Position numbers and translations under genes: made by a program. The notes beneath the pieces are model-generated. The model saw nothing but the letters and a program-made list of their open reading frames with translations. It was not told the origin of the DNA and did no database searches. From positions 1 to 64,000 of the forward strand of contig JAGAYH010000032.1 of the NCBI GenBank assembly GCA_017940565.1: a stretch of 64,000 bases of DNA, written 5' to 3'. Position 1 is the stretch's first letter; every line of letters begins with the position of its first letter. The DNA is from Bacteroidaceae bacterium. Its GTDB lineage: Bacteria > Bacteroidota > Bacteroidia > Bacteroidales > Bacteroidaceae. Shown piece after piece: positions 27,168 to 36,112 of the stretch.

Positions 27168-28136
27168 TCAATCCGCCTCGGAGGGCGCAGTCTGGCGATA
27201 ACGAAGGATAAAAGCAACGGCATCTGCCATCATCGGCAAGTCCACTATATGATACCTCATGTTTTCAGAATAGAACACGGCTGTGTGGGCAGAAACCACG
27301 TCGATACCGTACTTTCGGCGTAAAATGTCGCAGAGCAGACTCATTTGCAGGGCTTCGCGGTGAAACGGACTGTCTGGAATGTGGCGGAAAGGCCCTTCAC
27401 CGTAATTCCCGTAGTTCGCATTGTTCACCAAATAGCCTTCGATGGTTTCCTCGCCCAGCGTATGGCTGCGCGTCCAATTATAGACAACATATTTCCCTTC
27501 GCCGTTGACAGCCAACAGGTCAACCGTGCCGGCCAAACGGCTTTCTTCATCGAAAACAGTCCACATGGAACGGTATGGATGCAACTCATTTTCAGAAAGA
27601 AACTGCTGAAACTGGTTCATCTCGGGCGCGATGGAAATCAATTTGGAAATTTTGGTGTGCTCGGTCACATAGGAATAGGCCATCGACACCTGGAAGGGTT
27701 TGTCGAGAAGGCGGTTGTTCATCTGCCGGTGCATGAAGAGGCCCACGCGCTGGGCTTCATCATTTTCAGCATGCCAGCGTTCGCGTATTTCTATATCTGA
27801 AAGACTACTTTCCTGTGCTTTCTTCTTTGAATAATAGGGTTCGTCAAATGGCTTGAAACATTGTTCCACAGCTTCTCCGACGTAATCCAGGGGCACGTCG
27901 TGATAGGTATAGCACGATTTCCTCGTACTGTAGGCCAGTTCATAGTCGCGCGGATGCCGGTTTTCGTAATTGAAGGAGTACAGCATTTGGCCCGACGGCA
28001 ACGTCTCGAACGGAGCCACACCACCGGCTTCAGGCAGATGCGGGGACAGGTAATTGGTACGCTTATACCACAAATAGCCTGCACCGCATCCGACAATCAA
28101 CGAAGCGCCGGCGAGGACAGCAACTAGAATCATCAA
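27168..28136 (-). CDS. Membrane-anchored RecB-like PD-(D/E)XK fold protein, probably inactive
   Basis: 322 residues, N-terminal membrane segment (first about 25 residues, containing a Cys in VGCGAG). The rest reads like a RecB/Cas4-type nuclease core: the early helix RVGLFMHRQMNN, then GTVDLLAVNGEGKYVVYNWTRS at the place of GxxDll...(I/V)DWKT, and QMSLLCDILRRKYGIDV at the place of the Q-motif. The catalytic D..DxK triad is degraded: Asp of GTVD is kept, but the usual second Asp is Asn and Lys is Thr. 35 bases after an XRE regulator, probably one transcript. No family name is certain. Confidence 0.6.
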   Translation of the reverse strand: MMILVAVLAGASLIVGCGAGYLWYKRTNYLSPHLPEAGGVAPFETLPSGQMLYSFNYENRHPRDYELAYSTRKSCYTYHDVPLDYVGEAVEQCFKPFDEPYYSKKKAQESSLSDIEIRERWHAENDEAQRVGLFMHRQMNNRLLDKPFQVSMAYSYVTEHTKISKLISIAPEMNQFQQFLSENELHPYRSMWTVFDEESRLAGTVDLLAVNGEGKYVVYNWTRSHTLGEETIEGYLVNNANYGNYGEGPFRHIPDSPFHREALQMSLLCDILRRKYGIDVVSAHTAVFYSENMRYHIVDLPMMADAVAFILRYRQTAPSEAD

Positions 28137-28171
28137 TCAAACAATCAGATGTTTACAAAAGAATAAACCCG

Positions 28172-28669
28172 CTATTTCTGAGGTACGAACGACTCGTAAG
28201 TACCGTCATCGTAGAACACGCGGATCTCTTTAACCTGACGTGGTCTGATGTCAAAATTTTTTGAATTTTTTCCCGACTCGCGCAGATCGCGATTTTCAAA
28301 AAAAGACGTCTGATATCCGCCACGCAAAACGTCGGGACCATCGGGGTCAGCAGGGCGCTTATTCTGAATGCTATCATAAACTTTTACAGCGTCACTATTT
28401 ACGATATCTGCATCGTTTACAGATGTATTAACATTGGAAGCCGTCTTTTCATACATTTCACCTTCACCGAAGAGCAACCAGTTAATATTGAGGTTGGGGA
28501 AGGCTTTATGAATGGCATTCGTGTGATTGTGGGTGGGCCGGGTACGTCCATTGAAGATACTCGACAATGATGCGGGAGAAATTTCCAGCAATTTGGCGAA
28601 GTCCTGCTGCGACAAATTTTCGGACTCCATAATTTGGCGGATGCGTTCTTCGATACGGTTCATTTTCAC
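28172..28669 (-). CDS. XRE-family helix-turn-helix regulator
   Basis: 165 residues. The N-terminal Cro/CI-type HTH (about 5-65) includes SQQDFAKLLEISPASLSSIFNGRTRP, followed by the NINWLLFGEGEM segment common in phage-type and Bacteroidetes repressors. The C-terminal part is polar with no peptidase or ligand domain recognised. A TAACTTTG promoter lies about 40 bases upstream, and a long AT-rich region with repeated TTTACA/TGTAAA words precedes it, possibly its own operator region. The likely target is itself plus the membrane-anchored gene behind it. Confidence 0.85.
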   Translation of the reverse strand: MKMNRIEERIRQIMESENLSQQDFAKLLEISPASLSSIFNGRTRPTHNHTNAIHKAFPNLNINWLLFGEGEMYEKTASNVNTSVNDADIVNSDAVKVYDSIQNKRPADPDGPDVLRGGYQTSFFENRDLRESGKNSKNFDIRPRQVKEIRVFYDDGTYESFVPQK

Positions 28670-28705
28670 TTGAGGGGTAAAATTTGGGTTATTTTTTCGG
28701 TTTAC

Positions 28706-28713
28706 AAAGTTAA
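28706..28713 (-). promoter_or_regulatory. -7 box of the XRE regulator gene
   Basis: TAACTTTG on the minus strand, 37 bases upstream of the ATG. Confidence 0.55.
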
Positions 28714-29342
28714 AACATAATTTTCAAATGACAATTCACATTTTGAAAATAATTTCGATTCACAAATCTTTCGGTATCGAATTTAGAATTTCAAAATCTA
28801 AATCACAGCGTCTCCAGACAACCGCCAGACAGAAGGTGTGGGAAGAAAAGGGTAGAGTTTTCAACTTTGAGAAAAATTTAGCCAAAACTAACTTTTAAAC
28901 TGACTTTTCGACATTTACAGATGCAAATCTTAGAAAACCACCCTCAAATTTACATCCAGAAACTTCCAGACGCCATATCATTTAACCATTCACAAGAGAA
29001 AACAAATATAACTTCATGGGAAATAATTGTTTATAACATTGCATTTTCGTTTTAACATTTACACTTCAGCGAAAATAAAGTGCTTGTTTTGATTTACAAA
29101 TCACACGACAAGCATTTGTAAATTACTTCCGGACGTCATGCTTGGTGTTTTACTTTTCTAAAATTATGCATGCCCCACTCTAAATTTTAAAATCAAAAGC
29201 ACGTCTCGGGAAGTGTCAAGAAAATCTAATTGTAAATTTTCAGCGAAAAATTCGGTCAAAAATGAAGGACTTTGTCCGAGACACGATTTCAAAAAACCGA
29301 GCCGTTCTCAGGAGGTAAAAAGGGGTACTAACCCACTCTGCA
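28714..29342. other. AT-rich gene-free region with repeated TTTACA words
   Basis: About 630 bases with no ORF and clearly lower GC than the flanks. It contains many copies of TTTACA or its complement TGTAAA (for example near 28914, 28947, 29058, 29093, 29116, 29231) and the palindrome GATTTACAAATC near 29091. GTCTCGG near 29205 can pair with CCGAGAC near 29276. No DnaA-box cluster was recognised. It may hold operators, an unrecognised RNA, or decayed sequence. Confidence 0.4.
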
Positions 29343-29385
29343 CAAAAAGAAAAAGCCCGAAATTTTCTGTATGAAAAAATCGGGC
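29343..29385 (-). terminator. Terminator of the amn-holA transcript
   Basis: GCCCGA (29380-29385 read on minus) pairs with TCGGGC (29355-29360) and is followed by TTTTTCTTTTT on the minus strand. Confidence 0.8.
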
Positions 29386-29408
29386 AAATAAGTTTAAAAG
29401 GGACGTTT

Positions 29409-30431
29409 TTAGTGCAAAATCACATACACAAGTTGCTTCAAAAGGTCGCCAGACGGCACTTTTGAGCCGTTCATACCCTTCGATTTCTCATCTGCTATTC
29501 TTATTTCGTCCAAAATCTGCAACACTTTCCTGGCATTATAGACTTTGAGAGCCGGCAAGACATTGTTTCGCACCTGCCAGTCGGCCATGCCCAGAACCTG
29601 CGACAGTCCCCTATCCGACTTGTCTGCGGAGTAATGGGCCACCATCAGGCTGGAGAAAAAGCGAAACAACGAAGGAAGGAGCATCTGAATAGGAACAGCC
29701 TTCTGATTTTTGTCAAAATATTTTATAATTCGGTTCGCTTTCAGGACATCTTTTGCTATTAATGCGTCCTGCAGCTGGAAATAATTGAAATCTTTACTTA
29801 TGCCGATATGCGCCTCCACAGCTTCTGCCGTTAGCTGGCTTCCCTTGGGCATGGCTACGAAAAGTTTGTCAAGTTCACCATACAGGCGACTAAGATCAGC
29901 TCCTATACTCTCTGAAACGATTGTGGCAGAACGAATATCAATGGAATAGCCATGTTCTTTCACATAGTTCATTACAAGCACCGGGAGTTTATTCTCATAG
30001 ACTTTCGGCGTCTCATAGAGAACGCCCGCCGTTGAGATGGCAGACACAAACTTTTTGCGTTTGTCAACCGTTCCATTTTTATAGGTAATCACCAAAATCG
30101 TTGTCGGCTGCGGATTTTGCATATAGGCAGACAACTCATCCAGATTTTTCATCTGCTGGGCCTCACGCAGCTCCACGACACTGTATTGCGCCCCCATGGG
30201 GTAGCTTCGGGCACTGTTAATCACGGTTCCTATATCTGTGTCCATGCCGTAGAAGGTGTAGAGGTTAAACGCCTTCTCATCTTCCGTGAGGGCCGTGTTT
30301 TCGATGGCATCCACGATGCGGTCGATGTAATACCCCTCCGCCCCCATCAGCAAATAGACGGGTTTGAACTGTTTCTGCGCTATGTCGCGCATGATGTCTT
30401 CGTAGGTCCAGACTTTCTTTGCTGCTGCCAT
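29409..30431 (-). CDS. holA: DNA polymerase III delta subunit
   Basis: 340 residues, full length. Clamp-loader delta subunit that opens the beta clamp. N-terminal KPVYLLMGAEGYYIDRIVDAI is the family's opening AAA-like segment, YSVVELREAQ follows, and the C-terminal collar domain contains FNYFQLQDALIAKDVLKANRI. It lacks a Walker A motif, as is normal for delta. Starts 2 bases after amn and probably shares its transcript. Confidence 0.9.
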   Translation of the reverse strand: MAAAKKVWTYEDIMRDIAQKQFKPVYLLMGAEGYYIDRIVDAIENTALTEDEKAFNLYTFYGMDTDIGTVINSARSYPMGAQYSVVELREAQQMKNLDELSAYMQNPQPTTILVITYKNGTVDKRKKFVSAISTAGVLYETPKVYENKLPVLVMNYVKEHGYSIDIRSATIVSESIGADLSRLYGELDKLFVAMPKGSQLTAEAVEAHIGISKDFNYFQLQDALIAKDVLKANRIIKYFDKNQKAVPIQMLLPSLFRFFSSLMVAHYSADKSDRGLSQVLGMADWQVRNNVLPALKVYNARKVLQILDEIRIADEKSKGMNGSKVPSGDLLKQLVYVILH

Positions 30432-30433
30432 TT

Positions 30434-31210
30434 TTACAGATCTATTTTCAAATGTTTCAGCGTATTTGAGCCGTAGATGATTTTCTGCAGCGACTTCACG
30501 CCCATTTCCACGTGGAAGCTCGCGTAGTTCTTGGTCACATGGTCGTCGCTGTCCTTGGTTTTCACGCCTTCGGGAACCATCGGATTGTCAGACACCAGGA
30601 GCAGGGCCCCCACGGGAATATGGTTGTAGAAGCCTACGCTGAAGAGCGTGGCGCACTCCATATCGACCGCCGAGGCACGCGTGCTGCGCAAATAAGCCTT
30701 GAACTTATCATCGTGCTCCCACACACGTCGGTTGGTGGTGTAGACACTGCCCGTCCAATAGTCGGTCTGGGCATCGCGCAAAACACCGGAAACGGCACGT
30801 TCGAGGATAAAACCGGGAAGCGATGGTACTTCAGGCGGAAAATAGTCATTACTTGTACCTTCTCCCCTAATAGCAGCCAAAGGAAGTATGAAATCGCCGA
30901 CTTTAGCTTTATCGTTAATGCTGCCGCACTTGCCCAGGAACAGGCAGGCGTTGGGCTTCACGCTACTGAGCAAGTCCATGATGAGCGCGGCGTTGGGACT
31001 TCCCATACCGAAGTTTATCATCGTGATGCCGGCGCCGTTGGCCACACGCATCCCGTGGTTGTAGCCTGCCCGGGGCACGCCGCAGTAGTCGCAGAACAAA
31101 TCCACGTAGTTGTTGAAATTTGTCAGCAAAATATACGGGCTGAAGTCTTCCAAAGCCTGTCCCGTGTATCTCACCAACCAATTTCCGGTGATTTCTTCCT
31201 TTGTTTTCAT
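30434..31210 (-). CDS. amn: AMP nucleosidase (PNP/UDP phosphorylase family)
   Basis: 258 residues from the ATG at 31210; the frame extends to a TTG at 31231, which overlaps the opposite promoter and is unlikely. Cleaves AMP to adenine and ribose 5-phosphate. Seen: ITMINFGMGSPNAALIMDLL, CLFLGKCGSIND, and ASAVDMECATLFSVGF with the Met-Glu substrate-binding pair, followed by SDNPM. Short form without the long N-terminal regulatory domain of E. coli Amn, as in other Bacteroidetes. Confidence 0.9.
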   Translation of the reverse strand: MKTKEEITGNWLVRYTGQALEDFSPYILLTNFNNYVDLFCDYCGVPRAGYNHGMRVANGAGITMINFGMGSPNAALIMDLLSSVKPNACLFLGKCGSINDKAKVGDFILPLAAIRGEGTSNDYFPPEVPSLPGFILERAVSGVLRDAQTDYWTGSVYTTNRRVWEHDDKFKAYLRSTRASAVDMECATLFSVGFYNHIPVGALLLVSDNPMVPEGVKTKDSDDHVTKNYASFHVEMGVKSLQKIIYGSNTLKHLKIDL

Positions 31211-31228
31211 TGATTTGTTGTATTTTTG
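31200..31228 (+). promoter_or_regulatory. Promoter of the HsdR-N-like gene
   Basis: TTTG at 31200-31203 and TATTTTTG at 31221-31228 with a 17-base gap, 38 bases before the ATG at 31267. It overlaps the start of the divergent amn gene. Confidence 0.65.
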
Positions 31229-31266
31229 CAATGGACGCAGTGTCCAATGTCATGCAAATTTAGCAA

Positions 31267-31716
31267 ATGTTTCAAATAAACCTGCCCCCGTTCGACACAA
31301 ATATTCAGATGCGTCAGGGAAAGCCGCGCATTTTCGACGTCCTGCGCCGCCGTTTCGTGGCCGTCACGCCCGAGGAATGGGTGCGCCAACACTTCATCCA
31401 CTACCTTATTGACCACAAGGGCTACCCCCAGGCGCTGCTGGCCAACGAGATATCGCTCACGCTCAACGGCATGTGGCGTCGCTGCGACAGCGTACTCTAC
31501 ACTGCCGACATGCAGCCGCGCATGATTATGGAGTACAAAGCCCCCAGCGTAGCCATAACGCAGGAGGTGTTCAATCAGATTTGCGCCTACAACGCCGTGC
31601 TCCGCGTCCCCTACCTCACCGTCAGCAACGGCCTTACCCACTACTGCTGCCATATTGATTACGACACGAACACCACGACTTTCCTCCCCGACATCCCGGA
31701 GTATTCCCAACTTTAA
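31267..31716 (+). CDS. Stand-alone type I restriction HsdR N-terminal-like nuclease domain
   Basis: 149 residues. Matches the short HSDR_N family: VRQHFIHYLIDHKGYP, then RRCDSVLYTADMQPRMIMEYKAP, a PD-(D/E)XK-type core with Asp in RCDSV and the E-x-K of MEYKAP kept. The helicase portion of HsdR is absent and no hsdM or hsdS lies nearby. Widespread in Bacteroidales as a single gene of unknown role; nuclease activity is plausible from the intact motif. Divergent from amn. Confidence 0.85.
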   Translation: MFQINLPPFDTNIQMRQGKPRIFDVLRRRFVAVTPEEWVRQHFIHYLIDHKGYPQALLANEISLTLNGMWRRCDSVLYTADMQPRMIMEYKAPSVAITQEVFNQICAYNAVLRVPYLTVSNGLTHYCCHIDYDTNTTTFLPDIPEYSQL

Positions 31717-31756
31717 CTTACAAAAAAACGGTTTTTTTCATTAACATTGCCCAAGG

Positions 31757-31785
31757 TTATGCGTCTGTACAATATATACGCATAA
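31757..31785. promoter_or_regulatory. 8-bp inverted repeat upstream of the S41 peptidase gene
   Basis: TTATGCGT (31757-31764) and ACGCATAA (31778-31785) are perfect complements 13 bases apart, 27 bases before the peptidase ATG. Operator or hairpin in the leader; no standard promoter box is evident. Confidence 0.45.
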
Positions 31786-31812
31786 TGAATCAACAATATA
31801 AAATTTTCAGCA

Positions 31813-33531
31813 ATGACAAAAAAAGGATTTTTTCTAACAGCAATGCTGCTGCTCTGTACATTCCATGCGTCAGCCAAGAATCATGTGAAAGAACAACTGT
31901 TGGCAAATGCGTTCAAATCATTATTGTCCGCCCCGACAGCAATAGTGACCGACGTCAGCTACACAGGCGGATTTTCAAACGGATGTTCCGGATTTGCCTG
32001 GCAACGCGCAGGTGGAGCCGGATGGACGCGGGGCAAACGCATCACTGTCACAGGCAACTATTCAGATGAATTTGACCGCATCAAGAGTCTTTTCAACCAG
32101 TTCAGCCAACAGCAACGGGTCATTTGTGAAGAAACAGATGTAGCCACCTATTTTGAAAAGTCACGCACGTTTTACGGAGTGGAATGGGACAAAGCGTCTC
32201 GACATCTTAATTTCTTAAAAGCCACAGCCGAACAGAGCATTTGCATCCCAATAGACTGGACGACCCGCGACTATTACAAAGGTCCCCAGCCAAGAAAGAA
32301 GCCATTCGTCAGCCGTCTGCCCAAAAGGCAGCAGCGGCAACTGGCTGCAGCCCGATTATGGGCCTCTGCAAAACAAAATTTTGTATTTATGGACCGTGTG
32401 CACCTCGATTGGGACAGTCTCTATGCTGTCACCGCCGAACAAATGAAACATGTAAAAAACGATTACGAAGCCACACGCCTGTTGCAGCGCATGGCAGCAC
32501 AGTTGGAAGATGGCCATACATTCGTTTGGGGCGATGACGGAAAACACACGATTATGCCGGCCCCGTTTACAACAAAATTCCTGGGAGGCAAAGTGTACAT
32601 CGACCGCATCATGAGTTCCGACATGATAAAACACGGCATTCAGAGAGGCATGGAACTGGTCAGTATTGACGGGCAAGCGGTCAAAGACTACGCCATGAAA
32701 CAGATAGCTCCATATGTTTCTTCCTCTACGCCTCAATGGACACACCACCACACGTTCGAAGGCTACAATCTGACTAAACGGCCTGAAGGCAAAAGCATTC
32801 AGTTAAAATTGCGTGAAGGAGAACAGATGCATACCATTAAATATACCATTGGTGATGCCGATTGGGACTTGCAAGCGCAAAACGCTCTTCTCCACTTCTC
32901 CCTTCTCGACAATCATGTGGGCTATCTACGTATCGAGAGTTTTAATGACAGCCGCATCTGCCAGCAATTTGACACACTCTATCCCAAAATACTCGAGACA
33001 CATGCACTGATCATTGACCTTCGTGATAACGGCGGAGGTAATTCCGGCAACGGTGACTACATCTTGACACACTTGAGCAAGGACAGCATCAAAACAGATT
33101 CATGGCGCAGCCCCATGTATATTCCTGCATACGCCTCATGGAACATGAAACAGCCGTGGTACGAAAGCCATTCCGAATACATGCAGCCGGCCAAAGGGAA
33201 AACCATCTACACGAAACCCATCGTTCTGCTGGTGAACGCCGGAACCTTCAGTGCTGCCGAAGACTTCGTAAGCGTTTTCCGCGGGATGCAACGCGGATTA
33301 ATTGTTGGAGAGCCCACAGGCGGCAGCACAGGCAACGGTGTCCGTGTGGAATTGCAACCTGACGTTTCGTATGCAAACATCTGTTCCAAACACGACACGG
33401 CACCCGACGGGACCGAATTTGTAGGCATCGGTCACAAGCCGGACATCACCGTAAGCGAAACGTATGACTCCTATTTCAATGCGCCGCACGACAACGCCAT
33501 CAGCACGGCCCTGGGCTTATTAAAGGAATAG
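31813..33531 (+). CDS. Secreted S41-family (C-terminal processing) peptidase
   Basis: 572 residues. Signal peptide (KKGFFLTAMLLLCTFHASA). The N-terminal region (about 25-170) is unassigned, a PDZ-like part lies in the middle (about 240-330), and the S41 core follows: LIIDLRDNGGGNSGNGDYI near 400, nucleophile region AGTFSAAEDF near 480, and VGEPTGGSTGNG. The protein is periplasmic or secreted. An in-frame ATG at 31785 is not used in this frame. The gene stands alone between a palindrome and a strong terminator. Confidence 0.88.
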   Translation: MTKKGFFLTAMLLLCTFHASAKNHVKEQLLANAFKSLLSAPTAIVTDVSYTGGFSNGCSGFAWQRAGGAGWTRGKRITVTGNYSDEFDRIKSLFNQFSQQQRVICEETDVATYFEKSRTFYGVEWDKASRHLNFLKATAEQSICIPIDWTTRDYYKGPQPRKKPFVSRLPKRQQRQLAAARLWASAKQNFVFMDRVHLDWDSLYAVTAEQMKHVKNDYEATRLLQRMAAQLEDGHTFVWGDDGKHTIMPAPFTTKFLGGKVYIDRIMSSDMIKHGIQRGMELVSIDGQAVKDYAMKQIAPYVSSSTPQWTHHHTFEGYNLTKRPEGKSIQLKLREGEQMHTIKYTIGDADWDLQAQNALLHFSLLDNHVGYLRIESFNDSRICQQFDTLYPKILETHALIIDLRDNGGGNSGNGDYILTHLSKDSIKTDSWRSPMYIPAYASWNMKQPWYESHSEYMQPAKGKTIYTKPIVLLVNAGTFSAAEDFVSVFRGMQRGLIVGEPTGGSTGNGVRVELQPDVSYANICSKHDTAPDGTEFVGIGHKPDITVSETYDSYFNAPHDNAISTALGLLKE

Positions 33532-33658
33532 GCTAAAACCAAAAGCCGACACATCGGGAGTTAAAAGTGTTAAGAGTTGCATCCGGCCACCGTTAACACT
33601 TTGGCAAAAACGACACACCGGTTCGAGCCGCAAAAGCGGCGTTTCGAAATTTTGAAGC

Positions 33659-33693
33659 GGCGTTTCGAACGTTCGAGACGCCGTCTTTTTTCT
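33659..33693 (+). terminator. Terminator after the S41 peptidase
   Basis: GGCGTTTCGAACGTTCGAGACGCC (33659-33682) is nearly a perfect palindrome, followed by GTCTTTTTT. A second related arm, GCGGCGTTTCGAAATTTTGAA, lies just upstream. The remaining gap to 33951 holds nothing recognised. Confidence 0.75.
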
Positions 33694-33951
33694 GCCACGC
33701 AAACTCCCGGTGATTGTCAGCCGTTTACAAAATGTTAATTTCAAACCGCCACACTGCCGACATAGTTGCTAAATTCGCAATTATAAAGTTGTGCTTATTG
33801 GCAATCCCGCAGGCCTGCCGCCGACCTCAGACCGTGCAACCCGCGATTCTGAATTTCGCTTTGCAGAATGCTCTACTCTCCTTTTTAATTATATCCCGGG
33901 ATAAGATACTGCCATTCGGCAATGACAAAAACTGAAAAAAGTCTTTTTCTT

Positions 33952-33983
33952 TTTGTCGTTGCACTCATTTATTCGTATCTTTG
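33952..33983 (+). promoter_or_regulatory. Promoter of the glycosyltransferase-pyrC operon
   Basis: TTTG at 33952-33955, a 20-base gap and TATCTTTG at 33976-33983, close to the Bacteroidetes consensus, 25 bases before the ATG at 34008. Confidence 0.75.
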
Positions 33984-34007
33984 CTTCAAACTATAAAACT
34001 TACGGCT

Positions 34008-34757
34008 ATGCAAACGGTTGACAGTGTCATTATCATCCCCACTTACAACGAGAAGGAGAACATCAGTAACATCATCCACGCCATCTTCGACCTTCCGGGA
34101 GCGTTCGACGTGCTGGTCATTGACGACGGCTCGCCCGACGGTACGGCGCAGATAGTGAAGGACCTGATGAAGGAAGAGCGGTTCAGCGGCCACGTGTTTA
34201 TCGTTGAGCGCGCCGGCAAGCAGGGCCTCGGCACGGCCTACATCGCCGGTTTCCGCTGGGCACTGGAACGCGGCTATGAATATGTGTTCGAGATGGATGC
34301 CGACTTCAGCCACGACCCGCTCGACGTGCCCCGCCTCTACGCCGCCTGCAAGGACGAGGGCAACGACGTGGCCATCGGCTCGCGCTACATCAGCGGCGTG
34401 AACGTGGTCAACTGGCCCATGTCGCGCGTCCTGATGAGCTATTTCGCCTCGAAATACGTGCGTCTGGTCACGGGTTTGCCCATCCACGACACCACGGCGG
34501 GATTCAAGTGTTACCGCCGCCGCGTGCTCGAAGCCATCGACTTCGACCAGATCCGTTTCAAAGGCTATGCCTTCCAGATTGAAATGAAATTCACAGCCTA
34601 CAAACTGGGCTTCAAGATTAAGGAAGTGCCCGTCATCTTCGTCAACCGCCGTCTGGGCACGAGCAAGATGAGCGGCGGCATCTTCAGCGAAGCCCTGTGG
34701 GGCGTCATCCGCCTGCGGCTGGACAGCCTGCGGGGAAAATTCAAGAAGAAAGCATGA
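34008..34757 (+). CDS. Polyprenol monophosphomannose synthase-like glycosyltransferase (GT2, DPM1-like)
   Basis: 249 residues from the ATG at 34008, chosen because the promoter box ends 25 bases before it. GT-A fold: IIIPTYNEKENI, VIDDGSPDGTA, and the metal-binding EMDADFSHDP. HDTTAGFKCYRR and the conserved C-terminal GTSKMSGGIF are typical of DPM1-like enzymes. No C-terminal membrane segments, so a soluble or peripheral enzyme that transfers a sugar (probably mannose) from a GDP-sugar to polyprenyl phosphate. Its TGA overlaps the pyrC ATG. Confidence 0.88.
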   Translation: MQTVDSVIIIPTYNEKENISNIIHAIFDLPGAFDVLVIDDGSPDGTAQIVKDLMKEERFSGHVFIVERAGKQGLGTAYIAGFRWALERGYEYVFEMDADFSHDPLDVPRLYAACKDEGNDVAIGSRYISGVNVVNWPMSRVLMSYFASKYVRLVTGLPIHDTTAGFKCYRRRVLEAIDFDQIRFKGYAFQIEMKFTAYKLGFKIKEVPVIFVNRRLGTSKMSGGIFSEALWGVIRLRLDSLRGKFKKKA

Positions 34758-36112
34758 GTATCTTTGAACCGTCTTACCTAAAAAACATGACGATCATCAA
34801 CGAAGGCCATGCCTTCGTTGGCACAGTCATGTTAACCTGCGGAAGAATACAAGCGATCATACCTCAAAAAGAAAATGTCAACATTGCGGAATCCAACGGC
34901 ATACTCATACCTGGTGTCATTGATACGCACGTACATTTCCGCGAGCCGGGTCTTACAGAAAAAGGCGACATCGTCAGCGAAAGCCGCGCGGCAGCAGCAG
35001 GCGGCGTGACAACCTATTTTGACATGCCCAACTGCCAGCCTACGACGACGACACCCAGAGAATGGGTAAAGAAGACGGCGACTGCCGAGAATAAAAGCCG
35101 TGTAAACTTCGCCTGCTTCTTCGGTGCCACCAACGATAATGCCGACGAACTCAAGAGACTCGACAAGAGACGGGTGCCGGGCATAAAACTGTTTATGGGA
35201 GCCAGCACCGGCAATATGCTCGTGGACAATAAGGAGACCCTACGTAACATCTTCCAATCCTCATCCCTGCCCATCGTAGCCCATTGCGAAGACTCTGACA
35301 TTATCAATGCCAATGCCCACCGCTACCGTTCGTTACTTGGCAACGACATCCCCATAAAATACCATCCGCTCATCCGCTCCGAAGAAGCCTGCGTGCGCTC
35401 CACCGCCCTTGCCATCCGTATGGCACAGGAAACCGGGGCACGCCTTCACATCGCACACGTTTCCACAGCACGCGAACTTCAGATGATAGCCGAAGCCGGT
35501 GATAACGTAACGGCCGAAGCCTGCCTGAGCCATTTGCTCTTCTGCGACGAAGACTACTCACGTCTGGGCTCACGCATCAAATGTAATCCGGCCATTAAAA
35601 CACGCGCCGACCGCGACGCTTTGCGACGTGCCCTCAACGACGGAACCATCACGACCGTCGCTACCGACCATGCTCCCCATCTGCTGAAGGACAAAGAAGG
35701 CGGTTGCCTTGAAGCAGCCTCGGGCATGCCGATGGTACAGTACTCACTCCCCGCCATGCTGACACTGGCCGACGAAGGCATTCTTTCGTATGAACGTGTG
35801 GTAGAACTCATGTGCCACGCTCCCGCACGGCTCTTCGGCATACAATGGCGCGGGTTTATACGTGAAGGCTACTATGCCGATTTCGTTTATGTAAAACGAG
35901 CAAAACACACCGTGAACAAAGATGACATAATAAGCAAATGCGGCTGGAGCCCCCTCGAAGGCCGTACGCTCAACTGGAAAGTTGGCATGACCTTGTGCAA
36001 CGGAAAATGTGTTTACAATACCAACGAAATAACGAATGCTGCAGGCAAAACCATCTTCTACGATCAGATAGACGATGACGTACGCGGCCAAGCCGTCACT
36101 TTTAGCCGATGA
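34754..36112 (+). CDS. pyrC: Dihydroorotase
   Basis: 452 residues, class I (PyrC/AllB-type) amidohydrolase, third step of pyrimidine synthesis. Metal ligands: GVIDTHVHFREPGLTEKGD (HxH), carboxylated-Lys region GIKLFMGAS, PIVAHCED, LHIAHVST, and VATDHAPH for the Asp. The start is the ATG at 34754, within the previous gene's ATGA. The operon partners are not pyrimidine genes, so the grouping is probably a housekeeping operon. Confidence 0.93.
   Translation: MSIFEPSYLKNMTIINEGHAFVGTVMLTCGRIQAIIPQKENVNIAESNGILIPGVIDTHVHFREPGLTEKGDIVSESRAAAAGGVTTYFDMPNCQPTTTTPREWVKKTATAENKSRVNFACFFGATNDNADELKRLDKRRVPGIKLFMGASTGNMLVDNKETLRNIFQSSSLPIVAHCEDSDIINANAHRYRSLLGNDIPIKYHPLIRSEEACVRSTALAIRMAQETGARLHIAHVSTARELQMIAEAGDNVTAEACLSHLLFCDEDYSRLGSRIKCNPAIKTRADRDALRRALNDGTITTVATDHAPHLLKDKEGGCLEAASGMPMVQYSLPAMLTLADEGILSYERVVELMCHAPARLFGIQWRGFIREGYYADFVYVKRAKHTVNKDDIISKCGWSPLEGRTLNWKVGMTLCNGKCVYNTNEITNAAGKTIFYDQIDDDVRGQAVTFSR

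Noticed and set aside
28714..29342. Replication origin
   Set aside because: AT-rich and gene-free, but no cluster of DnaA boxes was recognised and the neighbouring genes are not the usual origin neighbours.
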